Shown piece after piece: positions 51,716-62,000 of a stretch of 64,000 nucleotides of DNA. The DNA comes from Methylobacterium soli (GTDB lineage: Bacteria > Pseudomonadota > Alphaproteobacteria > Rhizobiales > Beijerinckiaceae). The stretch is from contig NZ_VZZK01000013.1 in assembly GCF_008806385.1 (NCBI RefSeq), positions 87,315-151,314 of the forward strand, read 5' to 3'. The number at the start of each line of letters is the position of its first letter. The stretch's first letter is position 1. The notes below the pieces were generated by a model. The model searched no databases. It was not told where the DNA came from and saw nothing but the letters and a program-made list of their open reading frames with translations. The translations under genes were made by a program, and so were the position numbers.

Positions 51716-52582
51716 ATGGGGGCAGGGCGCGGGGCGCGAGCGACAGGCCGGGCGGGTCTCGGCCGGCGGCGCGCGCTGGGGCTCCTCGCCCTCGCGGCGG
51801 CCCTTCAGGCCATGCCGGCCGCGGCCCGGGATCCCGGGCGGCAGGCCGCCCTCTACCCGCGGGACGCGCGGCGAGCGCTCACCGGCGCCGATCACGCGCA
51901 GTTTCCGGGGGCCGGGATCCTGTTCTGCCGCCGCGCCGACGGCGTGCCGCAGAAGGCGGCCGCCGCCTGGCTCATCGGCGCGCCGGATCTCGTCGTCCTC
52001 AACGCCCACAATTTCCGCGACCGAAGGCTCGAGACCACGCGCTCCGTCTCGGATTGCTACTTCCAGATCGGGGGGCGCAACTATGATTTCGTGGCCGAGT
52101 CCCTGCGGCTCGGCACGAAGCCGGGCGCGCGCGCCCTCCACATCACCGACGATTGGGCGATCCTGCGCCTCGCGCAGGCGGTCGAGACCGGCGCGCCCCA
52201 GCCGATCCCGCAACCGCCGCAGCTCGCGGTCGGGTCGATCGATCTGCCGGTCACGATGGTGTCGCCGGCCGGCCACGAGAATTATCGCGGTCCGAGCAGC
52301 CTCGAATCCTGCGCGATCCGGCAGATCGACCCGCCGAGCGAGGACGCGATCCGCCGTGCGCGGCACGATTGCAATGACGGCTATGGCGGCTCCGGCTCCG
52401 GCCTGTTCGATGCGGGCGGGCACCTCGTCGCCATGCAGAGCGCGTCGCTCTCCATGAATTCCCGCCGCGCCTTCGACGCGGAGTACCATTACGGCTCCGC
52501 CCTGCTGTTCGAGGGCGAACTCCTCGCGGCGATCCGGAGCGTGCTCACCGGCGGCGACCGTTCGGATCAGGCCCGCCCGTAG
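51716..52582 (+). CDS. Exported trypsin-like serine protease homologue
   Basis: A 288-residue protein divergent from mxaF. A twin-arginine-like N-terminus (GRRRALGLLALAAALQAMPAAARD) serves as signal peptide. The S1 triad is recognisable: His in VVLNAHNFRD, Asp in DDWAILRL, and Ser in DGYGGSGSGLFD. The Ser motif departs from the usual GDSGGP, so activity is likely but not certain. Five cysteines may form disulfides. GGGAGGCAGG precedes the ATG. A role in periplasmic quality control is possible, but no link with methanol oxidation is shown. Confidence 0.75.
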   Translation: MGAGRGARATGRAGLGRRRALGLLALAAALQAMPAAARDPGRQAALYPRDARRALTGADHAQFPGAGILFCRRADGVPQKAAAAWLIGAPDLVVLNAHNFRDRRLETTRSVSDCYFQIGGRNYDFVAESLRLGTKPGARALHITDDWAILRLAQAVETGAPQPIPQPPQLAVGSIDLPVTMVSPAGHENYRGPSSLESCAIRQIDPPSEDAIRRARHDCNDGYGGSGSGLFDAGGHLVAMQSASLSMNSRRAFDAEYHYGSALLFEGELLAAIRSVLTGGDRSDQARP

Positions 52583-53073
52583 CCCAAGGTTGGCGCCCCC
52601 CACGCGACGGATCAGGCCCCGGCCGCATGCCCGTGAGGGGATCGTCCGGGCCGCCGCGATCGCGCGCGTGAGACCGATTCGGCCCGCCTTCCGCATCTGA
52701 TCCCGGGCACCCGGCTGCGGCCGAGCCTTGGCTCGGGACGCCTGTGCGAATCTCGCGCCATCACCCGCCCGCCCATGCGGCGATCGGCGCCCGGCCGCGT
52801 CATCCAGGCGCCTTGGTGGCGCGGAGGCCGGCAGCGCTGCTGCGGACGCGCGGCCCAGGACCGTACTAGTTCTCTGGATCTAGATAGTTCTAGTGCAGGT
52901 GTTTTACGTACAAAGAGATGATGTACAGAGCATTAAAATTTCATTAGCAAATAAAAGCGGCCGATTGGCCGAATGATTTTCAATTCACGTCGGGTTTGCG
53001 GGCCGCATCTGCTTGTGAGGCGGAGGCTGCGTGCGCGCCATGATGTGCGGTTCTAGAGCCGTGGGAGGGCGTT
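52583..53073. promoter_or_regulatory. AT-rich regulatory region upstream of the giant peroxidase gene
   Basis: About 490 bases without a gene. Bases 52860-52990 are strikingly AT-rich for this genome and hold repeated elements: TAGTTCT twice, 18 bases apart (52867, 52885); an inverted repeat ACTAG/CTAGT (52865-52894); an inverted repeat GTACA-N9-TGTAC (52908-52926); and TTAA-N7-TTAG (52933-52947), one base from a CtrA site. GTGGGAGGGCG precedes the ATG at 53074. Confidence 0.55.
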
Positions 53074-56000
53074 ATGGTTGCCATCGTCAAGCATGATCTC
53101 GAGTTCATCCTGAAGCAGATCAAGATCGCGGAAGCGCATTCGGCGGGAACGCCGCTCACGCAGATCCGGCTCGACGCCAACGGGAACCTCACGGCGGACA
53201 CGACCGTGCCACTCGCGGTTCCGAGCACGCTCTCGCCCTACGGCCTGCGCACGGTGGATGGCAGCTACAACAACCTCGTGACCGGCCGCGACCAGTGGGG
53301 TGCGGCCGACAACCCGTTCCCGCGCATCACCGATCCGGTCTACCGCAACGAATCCGACGACAGCATCGTCTTCGGCGCCGGCTCCCCGGGGCAAGTCGTC
53401 TTCACGGACGGGAATTACGGCGCGATGGGCACGCCCACGCCGCAATCCATGGGGCTCGACGGCGGCACGGTGGTGGATGCCGATCCGCGCATCATCTCGA
53501 ATCTCATCGTCGATCAGACCCTCAACAATCCGGCCGCCATCTACGCGGCGCTGACCTATGGCGGCCTCTCGGGCGCGGCCCTGAATGCAGCCCTCGTCGA
53601 GATCCGGGCCGCGAAGGTCGCGCTCAACGCGGCCGATGCGACCGCGAAGCCGGCCAGTGCCGAGGTCACGGCGCTCAACAAGGCGCTGCAGGAGGCCACG
53701 GCAACCGCGCAAGCCGCCGCTTCCGCCGCGACCGCCGCGGGCCAGAAGGCGCAGACGGATACGGCCGCGCATACCGCAGCCCTTGCGGAGATCACTCTCG
53801 CCGAGGAAGCGCTGAGCGACGCGCAGGCCGCCCTTGACGATCTGGATGCGGACGCTGCTCCGGCGGCGGAGATCGAGGCTGCGACGAAGGCGGTGGATGA
53901 CGCAAAGGATCTGTTGACCACCGTCACGAACGCCGAGACCGCCCTAAAGGCGATCGCTGACGCCTCCCAGACCGCGTCGGCCGCCGCCACGCTCGCGGCG
54001 ACGAATGCCGGCGTGCTGAAGGACGCGGCGAACCAGGCCCTGGCGACGGCCGTCACCGCGAGCGGCACCGCGACCGCGGCGGTCACCACCGCGCAGGCCG
54101 CGCTCGACGTGGTGCTGGACAAGCACGGCGTGGTCATGAACGGCGAGAGCGTGGTGATCCCGAACGTCTCGCCCGACGAAGGCCTGTCGGCGCCTTACAA
54201 CTCCTGGTTCACGCTGTTCGGCCAGTTCTTCGATCACGGCCTCGATCTGGTGAAGAAGGGCAATAACGGCACGATCTACATCCCGCTCCAGCCGGATGAT
54301 CCGCTCTACGACCCGGCGAGCCCCCACACCAACTTCATGGTGCTCACCCGCACGCCCACCGATGCGGTGAACCTGACGACGCCCTGGGTCGACCAGAACC
54401 AGACCTACACCTCGCATTCCTCCCATCAATTGTTCCTGCGCGAGTACGTTCTCGTGGAGGGCAAGCCGATGGCGACCGGCAAGCTGCTTCAGGGTGATCG
54501 GGGTCTCGCGACCTGGGCCGACGTCAAGGACCAGGCCCGAATGATGCTCGGCATCGACCTGACCGATGCCGACGTCACCAACATCCCGCTCTTCGTCATG
54601 GACGAGTACGGCGAGTTCGTGCGCGGTACCAACGGCTTCCCCCAGATGGTGAAGTCGCTCGGCGCCGACGGCAAGTTCGGCGGCGGCGACGACGTGTTCG
54701 CGGAAGGCAATCCCGCCTCGCCGATCTCCACGGCCGGCGCGGTGCGCACCAACCACGCGTTCCTGGACGACATCGCGCATGCGGCGGTGCCGGTGGTCGT
54801 CAACGGCCTCCTGCAGCAGGACGGCGATACGGCGGTGGGCTACAAGAACGCCGACGGCACGGCCGGCCCGATGAATTCGCGCGGCACCCAGACCGCCTAC
54901 GACAACGAGCTCCTCGACGCGCATTACATCACGGGCGACGGGCGCGGGAACGAGAATATCGGTCTCTCGGCCGTCCACCACGTCTTCCATTCCGAGCACA
55001 ACCACATGGTCGAGCAGGTCAAGGACCTGGCGATCGCGTCGGGTGACCTCGCCTTCCTGAACGAGTGGCTGCGCGTCGACGTCGGGGCGGTCCCGACGGC
55101 GCCGGAGGCCATCGCGGCCCTCAAGGACTCGGCGAACTGGGACGGCGAGCGCCTGTTCCAGGCCGCGCGCTTCACCACCGAGATGCAGTACCAGCACCTC
55201 GTCTTCGAGGAATTCGCCCGGAAGGTTCAGCCGGACGTCGACGTCTTCGTGTTCAATCCCTCGGTCGACATCAACCCGGCGATCTTCGCCGAGTTCGCCC
55301 ACGTCGTGTACCGCTTCGGCCACTCGATGCTGCGCGAGACCGTGGATCGCACCGACGGGGACGGCAAGACGGACAACATCGACCTGTTCGACGCCTTCCT
55401 GAACCCGCTCGCCTTCGGCTCCGAGACCGTGAGCCACGAGGTGGCGGCCGGGGCCATCGTGCGCGGCATGACCGCCCAGGTCGGCAACGAGATCGACGAG
55501 TTCGTCACCCACGTCCTGCGCAACCAGCTCGTGGGCATCCCCCTCGATCTCGCCGCCCTCAACATCGCCCGCGGCCGCGACACCGGCATCCCGAGCCTCA
55601 ACGCCGCCCGGGCGCAGTTCAAGGAGGCGGCCAACGGCGACAGCCAGCTCGACCCCTACGCGAGCTGGACCGACTTCGCCCTGAACTTGAAGAACCCCGC
55701 CTCGATCGTGAACTTCATCGCCGCCTACGGCACGCACAAGACCATCACGGACCGCGTGCCGAACACCGCGACGACGGACCCGAATGACACGCGCGAGAAG
55801 AGCGTGGAGGAGAAGCGCGACGCCGCGATAAAGCTGGTGTTCGGCGATGCCGGTCTCGAGGAGACCGACCGCCAGGCCTTCCTGAACGGCACCGGGGCCT
55901 ACGCGGCCAATCTCGGCGGCCTCAACGAGGTCGACCTCTGGGTCGGCGGCATGGCCGAGAAGAAGATGGCCTTCGGCGGCATGCTGGGCTCGACCTTCTC

Positions 56001-59000
56001 GTTCATCTTCGAGTTGCAGCTCGAGAACCTCCAGAACGCCGACCGCTTCTATTACCTGTCGCGCGTCCAGGGCCTCAACTTCCTCAACGAATTGGAGAAC
56101 AACTCCTTCGCCAAGATCGTGCTGAGCAACACCGATCTCGGCGAGGCCGGCTACGCGCTGCCCGGCGACATCTTCTCGGTGCCGGACCACGTGCTCTACG
56201 TCGACAAGGCCGAGCAGACGAAGTTCGGCTACGTCGATCCGGTCCATGACGACCACTATCTGGAAGCGATCTCCAAGCTCGTCGAGCGCGTCGACGCGAA
56301 CAACGACGGCAAGGCCGAGTACATCCGCTACAACGGGCTCGATCACGTCCTGATCCAGGGCACGGACGCGGGCGAGACGATCATCGCCGGCGGCGGCGAC
56401 GACTCGGTCTGGGGGCGCGGCGGCAACGACCGCATCGAGGCCGGCTACGGCGTCGACAAGATCCACGGCGGCGCCGGCGACGACATCATCACCAACAGCG
56501 GCACGGATATCGGCGAGGTCGATATGCTGCACGGTGAGGAGGGCAACGACGTCATCCACGCCGGCAGCGGATTGGCGCTGGTCTTCGGCAACCAGGGCCA
56601 TGACTTCATCATCACCGGCCCGGACGGCAAGGAGGCCTTCGGCGGCACCGGCAACGACTTCATCCTCGGCGGTGAAGGCGGCGACTTCCTCCTCGGCAAC
56701 GAGGGCGACGATTGGCTCGAGGGCGGCAACGGCTTCGACACGATCGCGGGCGACAACTCGGAACTGCTCTTCAACTCGACCATCATCGGCCACGACGTGA
56801 TGTTCGCCGGCCAGAACGAGCAGGATTTCGACGCCGAATCCGGCGACGACATCATGGTCCAGGGCGAGAGCGTCATGCGCAACGAGGGCATGTTCGGCTT
56901 CGATTGGGCGATCCACAAGGGCAACACCGAGGCCGCCGATTCCGACCTCAACCGCCCGATCTTCACCACCGACGAGGAAGACATCCTGCGCGACCGCTTC
57001 GACGCCGTCGAGGCGCTCTCCGGCTGGGCGCACGACGACACCCTCAAGGGCGACGATCGCGGCGACATCCCGGCGGCCGGGGAGGCCGAGGGCGCTCCGG
57101 TTCTGGCCGGCGCCGAGAACACCATGGTGCGCCACGAGCTCTCGCAGGCCGGGATCAACCGGATCGACGGCCTCAGGGCGCTCCTCGGCAACTGGGCCGC
57201 GGCCGCTCCGACCGGGGCCGGCATCGATCTCGAGGCGATCATCGCCTTCGACGACGGCAACATCCTCCTCGGCGGCGGCGGCAGCGACGTCATCGAGGGC
57301 CGCGGCGGCAACGACCTCATCGACGGCGACCGCTGGCTCAACGTGCGCATCCGCATCAGCGACGACGGCACCACCTACAGCGCCGACGGCATGAGCCGGA
57401 AGGTCTACCTGGAGGGCGACCTGGTCCAGGGCGTGGTCAAGCCCGGTGCCGTGGCCCAGTTCGGGGGCAAGACCCTCGATGCGCTGATGCTGGAAGGCCA
57501 GATCAATCCGGGCGATCTCTCCATCGTCCGCGAGATCGTGCGGGACAGCGGCGCGGGGGATATCGACACGGCCGTCTTCTGGGACGTGCGGGCGAACTAC
57601 ACCATCGCCCGCAGCAACGACGGCGCCATCCTGGTCAGCCATACGGGCTTCGACCCGGCCAATGTTCCGGCCGGCGTCACCGCCCGGGTCTCGGACGGGG
57701 TCGACAAGCTGCGCAACATCGAGCGCCTGAGCTTTGCCGACGGCGTCGTCGAGCTCAGCCCGCCGGACCTGAAGCTCAACGCCTTCGATCCGGGCGGAAC
57801 CGTCGCCGATAACTTCAACACGCAATCCTACGCGAACAGCACCGGCACCCGGGCATGGGGCGGGAACTGGGTCGAGACCGGCGATGACGACAGCGCGACG
57901 GCTGCCACCGGCCAGATCCGGATCATCGGCAACGCGCTCGTATTCGACGCGGGCAACGGCGCGAACATCCAGCGCGCGGTCAATCTCGGCGGCGTCGCCA
58001 CGGCGCGCCTGAGCTACTCGGCCGATCCCAACGCGCTCGATGCCGGCGAGGCGGTGCGGGTGTTCTTCTCCGCCGATGGGGTCAACTTCGCGCTGCTCGA
58101 CACCATCACGGGCAACAACGCGGCGAACCGCACCTTCGACCTCTCCGGCCCGTTCAGCGCGAACGCGGCGATCCGCTTCGAAGCCACCGGCATCGACGCG
58201 GCCAACGAGTCCGTGGCGATCGACAATCTGTCGATCGACGTCACGGTGCCGGCCGCCCAGCCCTCGACGGATCACGAGACGACCTTCACCGAGGATGGGG
58301 CTGCGGTCGCGATCGCATCCCTTCCGAGCATCACCGATGATGCGCCCCAGATGGCATCGGCCAGGATCGTTCTGACCAATGCCCAGGCGGGGGATGTCCT
58401 CGGGATCGGCAGCCTCGCCGGAACCGGGATCACGTCCAACACCACCGCGGCGGCGGGCCAGATCGTCCTGACCCTGACCGGGCTGGCGTCCCCGAGCGTG
58501 TACCAGCGGGTGATCCAGTCGATCACCTTCAACAACACCTCCGAGAACCCGAGCATTGCGGATCGGATCATCGAAGTCACCGTCAACGACGGCTTCGTCG
58601 ACAGCAACGTCGCGACCACCACGGTGAACGTGATCGCCGTCAACGACGCGCCGAGCGTCGGCGCGGACCGGATCGTGACCAACCTCGTCAACACGGCCTT
58701 CACGCTGCCGGACTGGGTCTTCCTCAACAACGACAGCGATGCGGAGAACGCCCCGATCTCGGTGACGGGCGTCGGCGGTACGAACGGCCTCACCGCCGCC
58801 CGTGCCAGCGGCTTGGTCACGATCACGGATACGGGCACGGCGGGCGGCTCCTTCACCTACACGGTGAGCGACGGCCAGGCGAGCGCGAACGGGACGGTCA
58901 CCGTGGTCCGGGACACGACCAACGCGATCGATGGCGGCAACGCCAGCGACATCCTGGTCGGGGACGGGGCGAGCAGCACCTTCGACGCCGGTGGCGGAAA

Positions 59001-62000
59001 CGACCTCGTCTTCGCGGGTGGCGGCAACGACACGATCCTCTGGAACGTCAACACGCTGCTCGGCTTCGAGCTCAGCAATGACGGCCGCGATTTCGTCGAT
59101 GGCGGCGCTGGGACGCTCGACCGCTTCGTCGTGACCGGAAGCAACGCGGCCGAGACCTTCCTGGTCTATGCCCGCGCCGCGGCCCTCGCGGCCGGCATCA
59201 CCGGCCTCAAGGCCGACACCGAGATCGTCATCACCCGGATGGTCGGCGGCACCGTCTCGGTCATCGCCGAGCTCGACAACGTCGAGGAGATCACGATCAA
59301 CACCGCCGGCGGCAACGACATCGTGCGCGCAATCGGCAACTTCGACCCGACCAGCCTGAACTTCAACACCATCACGATCAACGGCAACGCGGGTGATGAG
59401 ACGGTCGACATCTCGAAGCTCACCTCAGACCACCGGATCGTCTTCCGCTCGCATGGCGGCCACGACACCGTCCTCGGCGCGCTTCGGCCGGCGGACGTCA
59501 TCGAGCTCGCGCCGGGTCTCACCGCCGCCGATTACGGGAGCGTGACGAGCGGCAACGGCCAGACGACGCTGACGAGCGGTGATCGGAGCATCACCTTCGC
59601 GAGCACGGGCGTGCCGGTGATCCGCGAGGCCACGATCGATCCGGATGACGGCACCGGGTCGGGCGACGGCGGAACGGGGCATCAACCCGGTCCCTTCGCG
59701 CTGACGGCGAGCGACCTCGCCGGGCTCAAGAACCTCGTCAACGGCCGGCCCGCCCATGCGGGTGACGACGACACCAAGGAGGCCGCCGGCATCCGCGACC
59801 TCGAGGGGACGGGCAACAACGTCAAGCATCCGAACTGGGGCTCGGCCGATCAGCCCTTCATCCGGCTCACCGAGGCGCATTACGGGGAACGGGATACGGA
59901 CGGAAATCGCGCCGTCAACCCGCTCTATGCCGGGCTCGACGCGCGGACGATCAGCAACATCCTCGGCGCGCAGGAAGCGGATCTGCCGCAAAGCGAGAAG
60001 GACGCGAATATCTTCTTCATGGCCTTCGGCCAGTATTTCGACCACGGGCTCGATTTCCTGGGCAAGGGCGGCAACGGCTCGATCGTGATCGGGCAGCCTG
60101 GCTCGGGCCGCGCGCCCGGCACCGACAACCCGGCGGATCTGACCCGCGGCACGGTCAGCGGCTACGAGAACGGAATCCCGCAGCACCTCAACAAGACCTC
60201 GCCCTTCGTCGACCAGAACCAGGCCTATGGCTCGACCGAACTCGTCTGCCAGTTCTTGCGGGAGAGCGACGGCGCGCGGGGCTTCGGATCGCACCTGCTC
60301 GCGGGCGGAACCGACCCGTCGGATCCGGGCTTCAAGCTCCTGCCGACCTTGCGCGAGCTGATCCAGCACCATTGGGACGCCGACACCATCTTCCACGCGG
60401 CGAACCTGCCCGGCGGCGCCATCTCGTTCCGGGCGTATTACTCGGCCTACGCCCTGCCGAGCGGGGCCACCGGCAGCCTCTTCGACGAGGAGACCGGCGC
60501 CTACGACCCGGATGTGCTGAACGGCCTGGTGTCGAACTTCATGGGCAGCAGCCATGCGCTGCTCCTCGACACCAACCCCTACATGAACCTCCTCGACCAC
60601 TACGTGGCGGGCGACGGGCGCGCGAACGAGAACGTGTCGCTCACCGCGATGCACACGATCTGGGCGCGAAACCACAACTTCCATGTCGAGAACCTGGAGG
60701 CCGCCGGCTTCACGGGCTCGGGTGAGGAGCTGTTCCAGGCCGCCAAGATGCTCAACGAGGCGGAATATCAGCGCGTCGTCTTCGACGAGTTCGCCGACAT
60801 GCTGATCGGCGGCATCAAGGGCACGGGCAGCCACGGACACGCGGGCTACAACGAGAACGCCGACGCGCGGATCTCGCACGAGTTCGCCTCCGCGGTGTAC
60901 CGCGTCGGCCATTCGCTGATCGGCCAGACCCTCACGGTGCTCGATGCCGACGGCAAGCCGAAGGACGTCCCGCTCTTCGACGCCTTCCTGAACCCGACGA
61001 ACGACCCCGGGGCCTTCGCGGTGGCGCTGCCTCCGGGCTACGTCCCGCAGCCGGGCTACGAGCAGCTCGGGGCGAGCGCGATCCTGGGCGGCATCGCCGG
61101 CCAGCAGGCGGAGGCGGTGGACTTCAACATCGTCGACGCGGTCCGCAACGACCTCGTGCGCATCAACGCGGATCTCTTCGCCTTCAACGTGGCCCGCGGG
61201 CGCGATATCGGCCTCGGCACCCTGAACCAGGTGCGGATGGACCTCGCCAAGTCCCAGGACCCCTACATCAAGGACGCCGTGGGCTTTTCGGGAACGGGCG
61301 GAATGTCGGCCTACGCGTCGTGGGCGGATTTCCAGACCCGCAACGGGCTGAGCAACACCGTGATCGCTCAGTTCAAGCAGGCCTATCCGGACCTGGTGCT
61401 CAGGAGCGCGGCGGAGATCGACGCCTTCAAAGCCGCCAACCCGGACATCACCCTGCATGCCGGGGAGAACGGCACGAAGATCGTGCACGGCATCGACCGG
61501 GTCGACCTCTGGGTTGGCGGACTTGCCGAGAAGCACATCAACGACGGCCTGGTCGGCCAGACCTTCTGGGTCGTGCTGCACGAGCAGTTCGATCGCCTGC
61601 AGGAAGGTGACCGGTTCTACTATCTCGACCGGTTCGACAACTTCGACTTCTACGAGAAATTCCTCGACGGGCAGGAATTCTCCGAAATCATCGCCCGCAA
61701 CACCAGCCTGCAGAACCTGCCCGAGCACATCTTCAAGGCGTCGGACGAGGACGGCACGGTCGTGATCGGCAATCCTGGCAACGGCAGCACCGACCCCGGC
61801 ACCGACCCCGGCACGGATCCCGGCACAGACCCTGGCACGGATCCCGGCACCGACCCCGGCACCGACCCCGGCACGGGCAGCGGCGATCCCGGCACCGGCA
61901 ACCCCGGCACCGGCACAGGCAACCCCGGAACGGGCACTGGCAACCCAGGCACCGGCAACCCAGGCACGGGCACCGGCAATCCAGGCACCGGCACCGGCAC

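Noticed and set aside
52933..52947. CtrA site upstream of the giant peroxidase gene
   Set aside because: TTAA-N7-TTAG has one mismatch and lies in an AT-rich patch where such matches are expected by chance, so it is only mentioned within the regulatory region.
53944..58275. A 1443-codon open frame on the minus strand opposite the giant peroxidase gene
   Set aside because: It is an antisense shadow of a GC-rich gene. Its translation has no domain motifs and is dominated by Val, Arg, Asp and Gly, whereas the plus-strand frame contains recognisable peroxidase, RTX and DUF4214 sequence.
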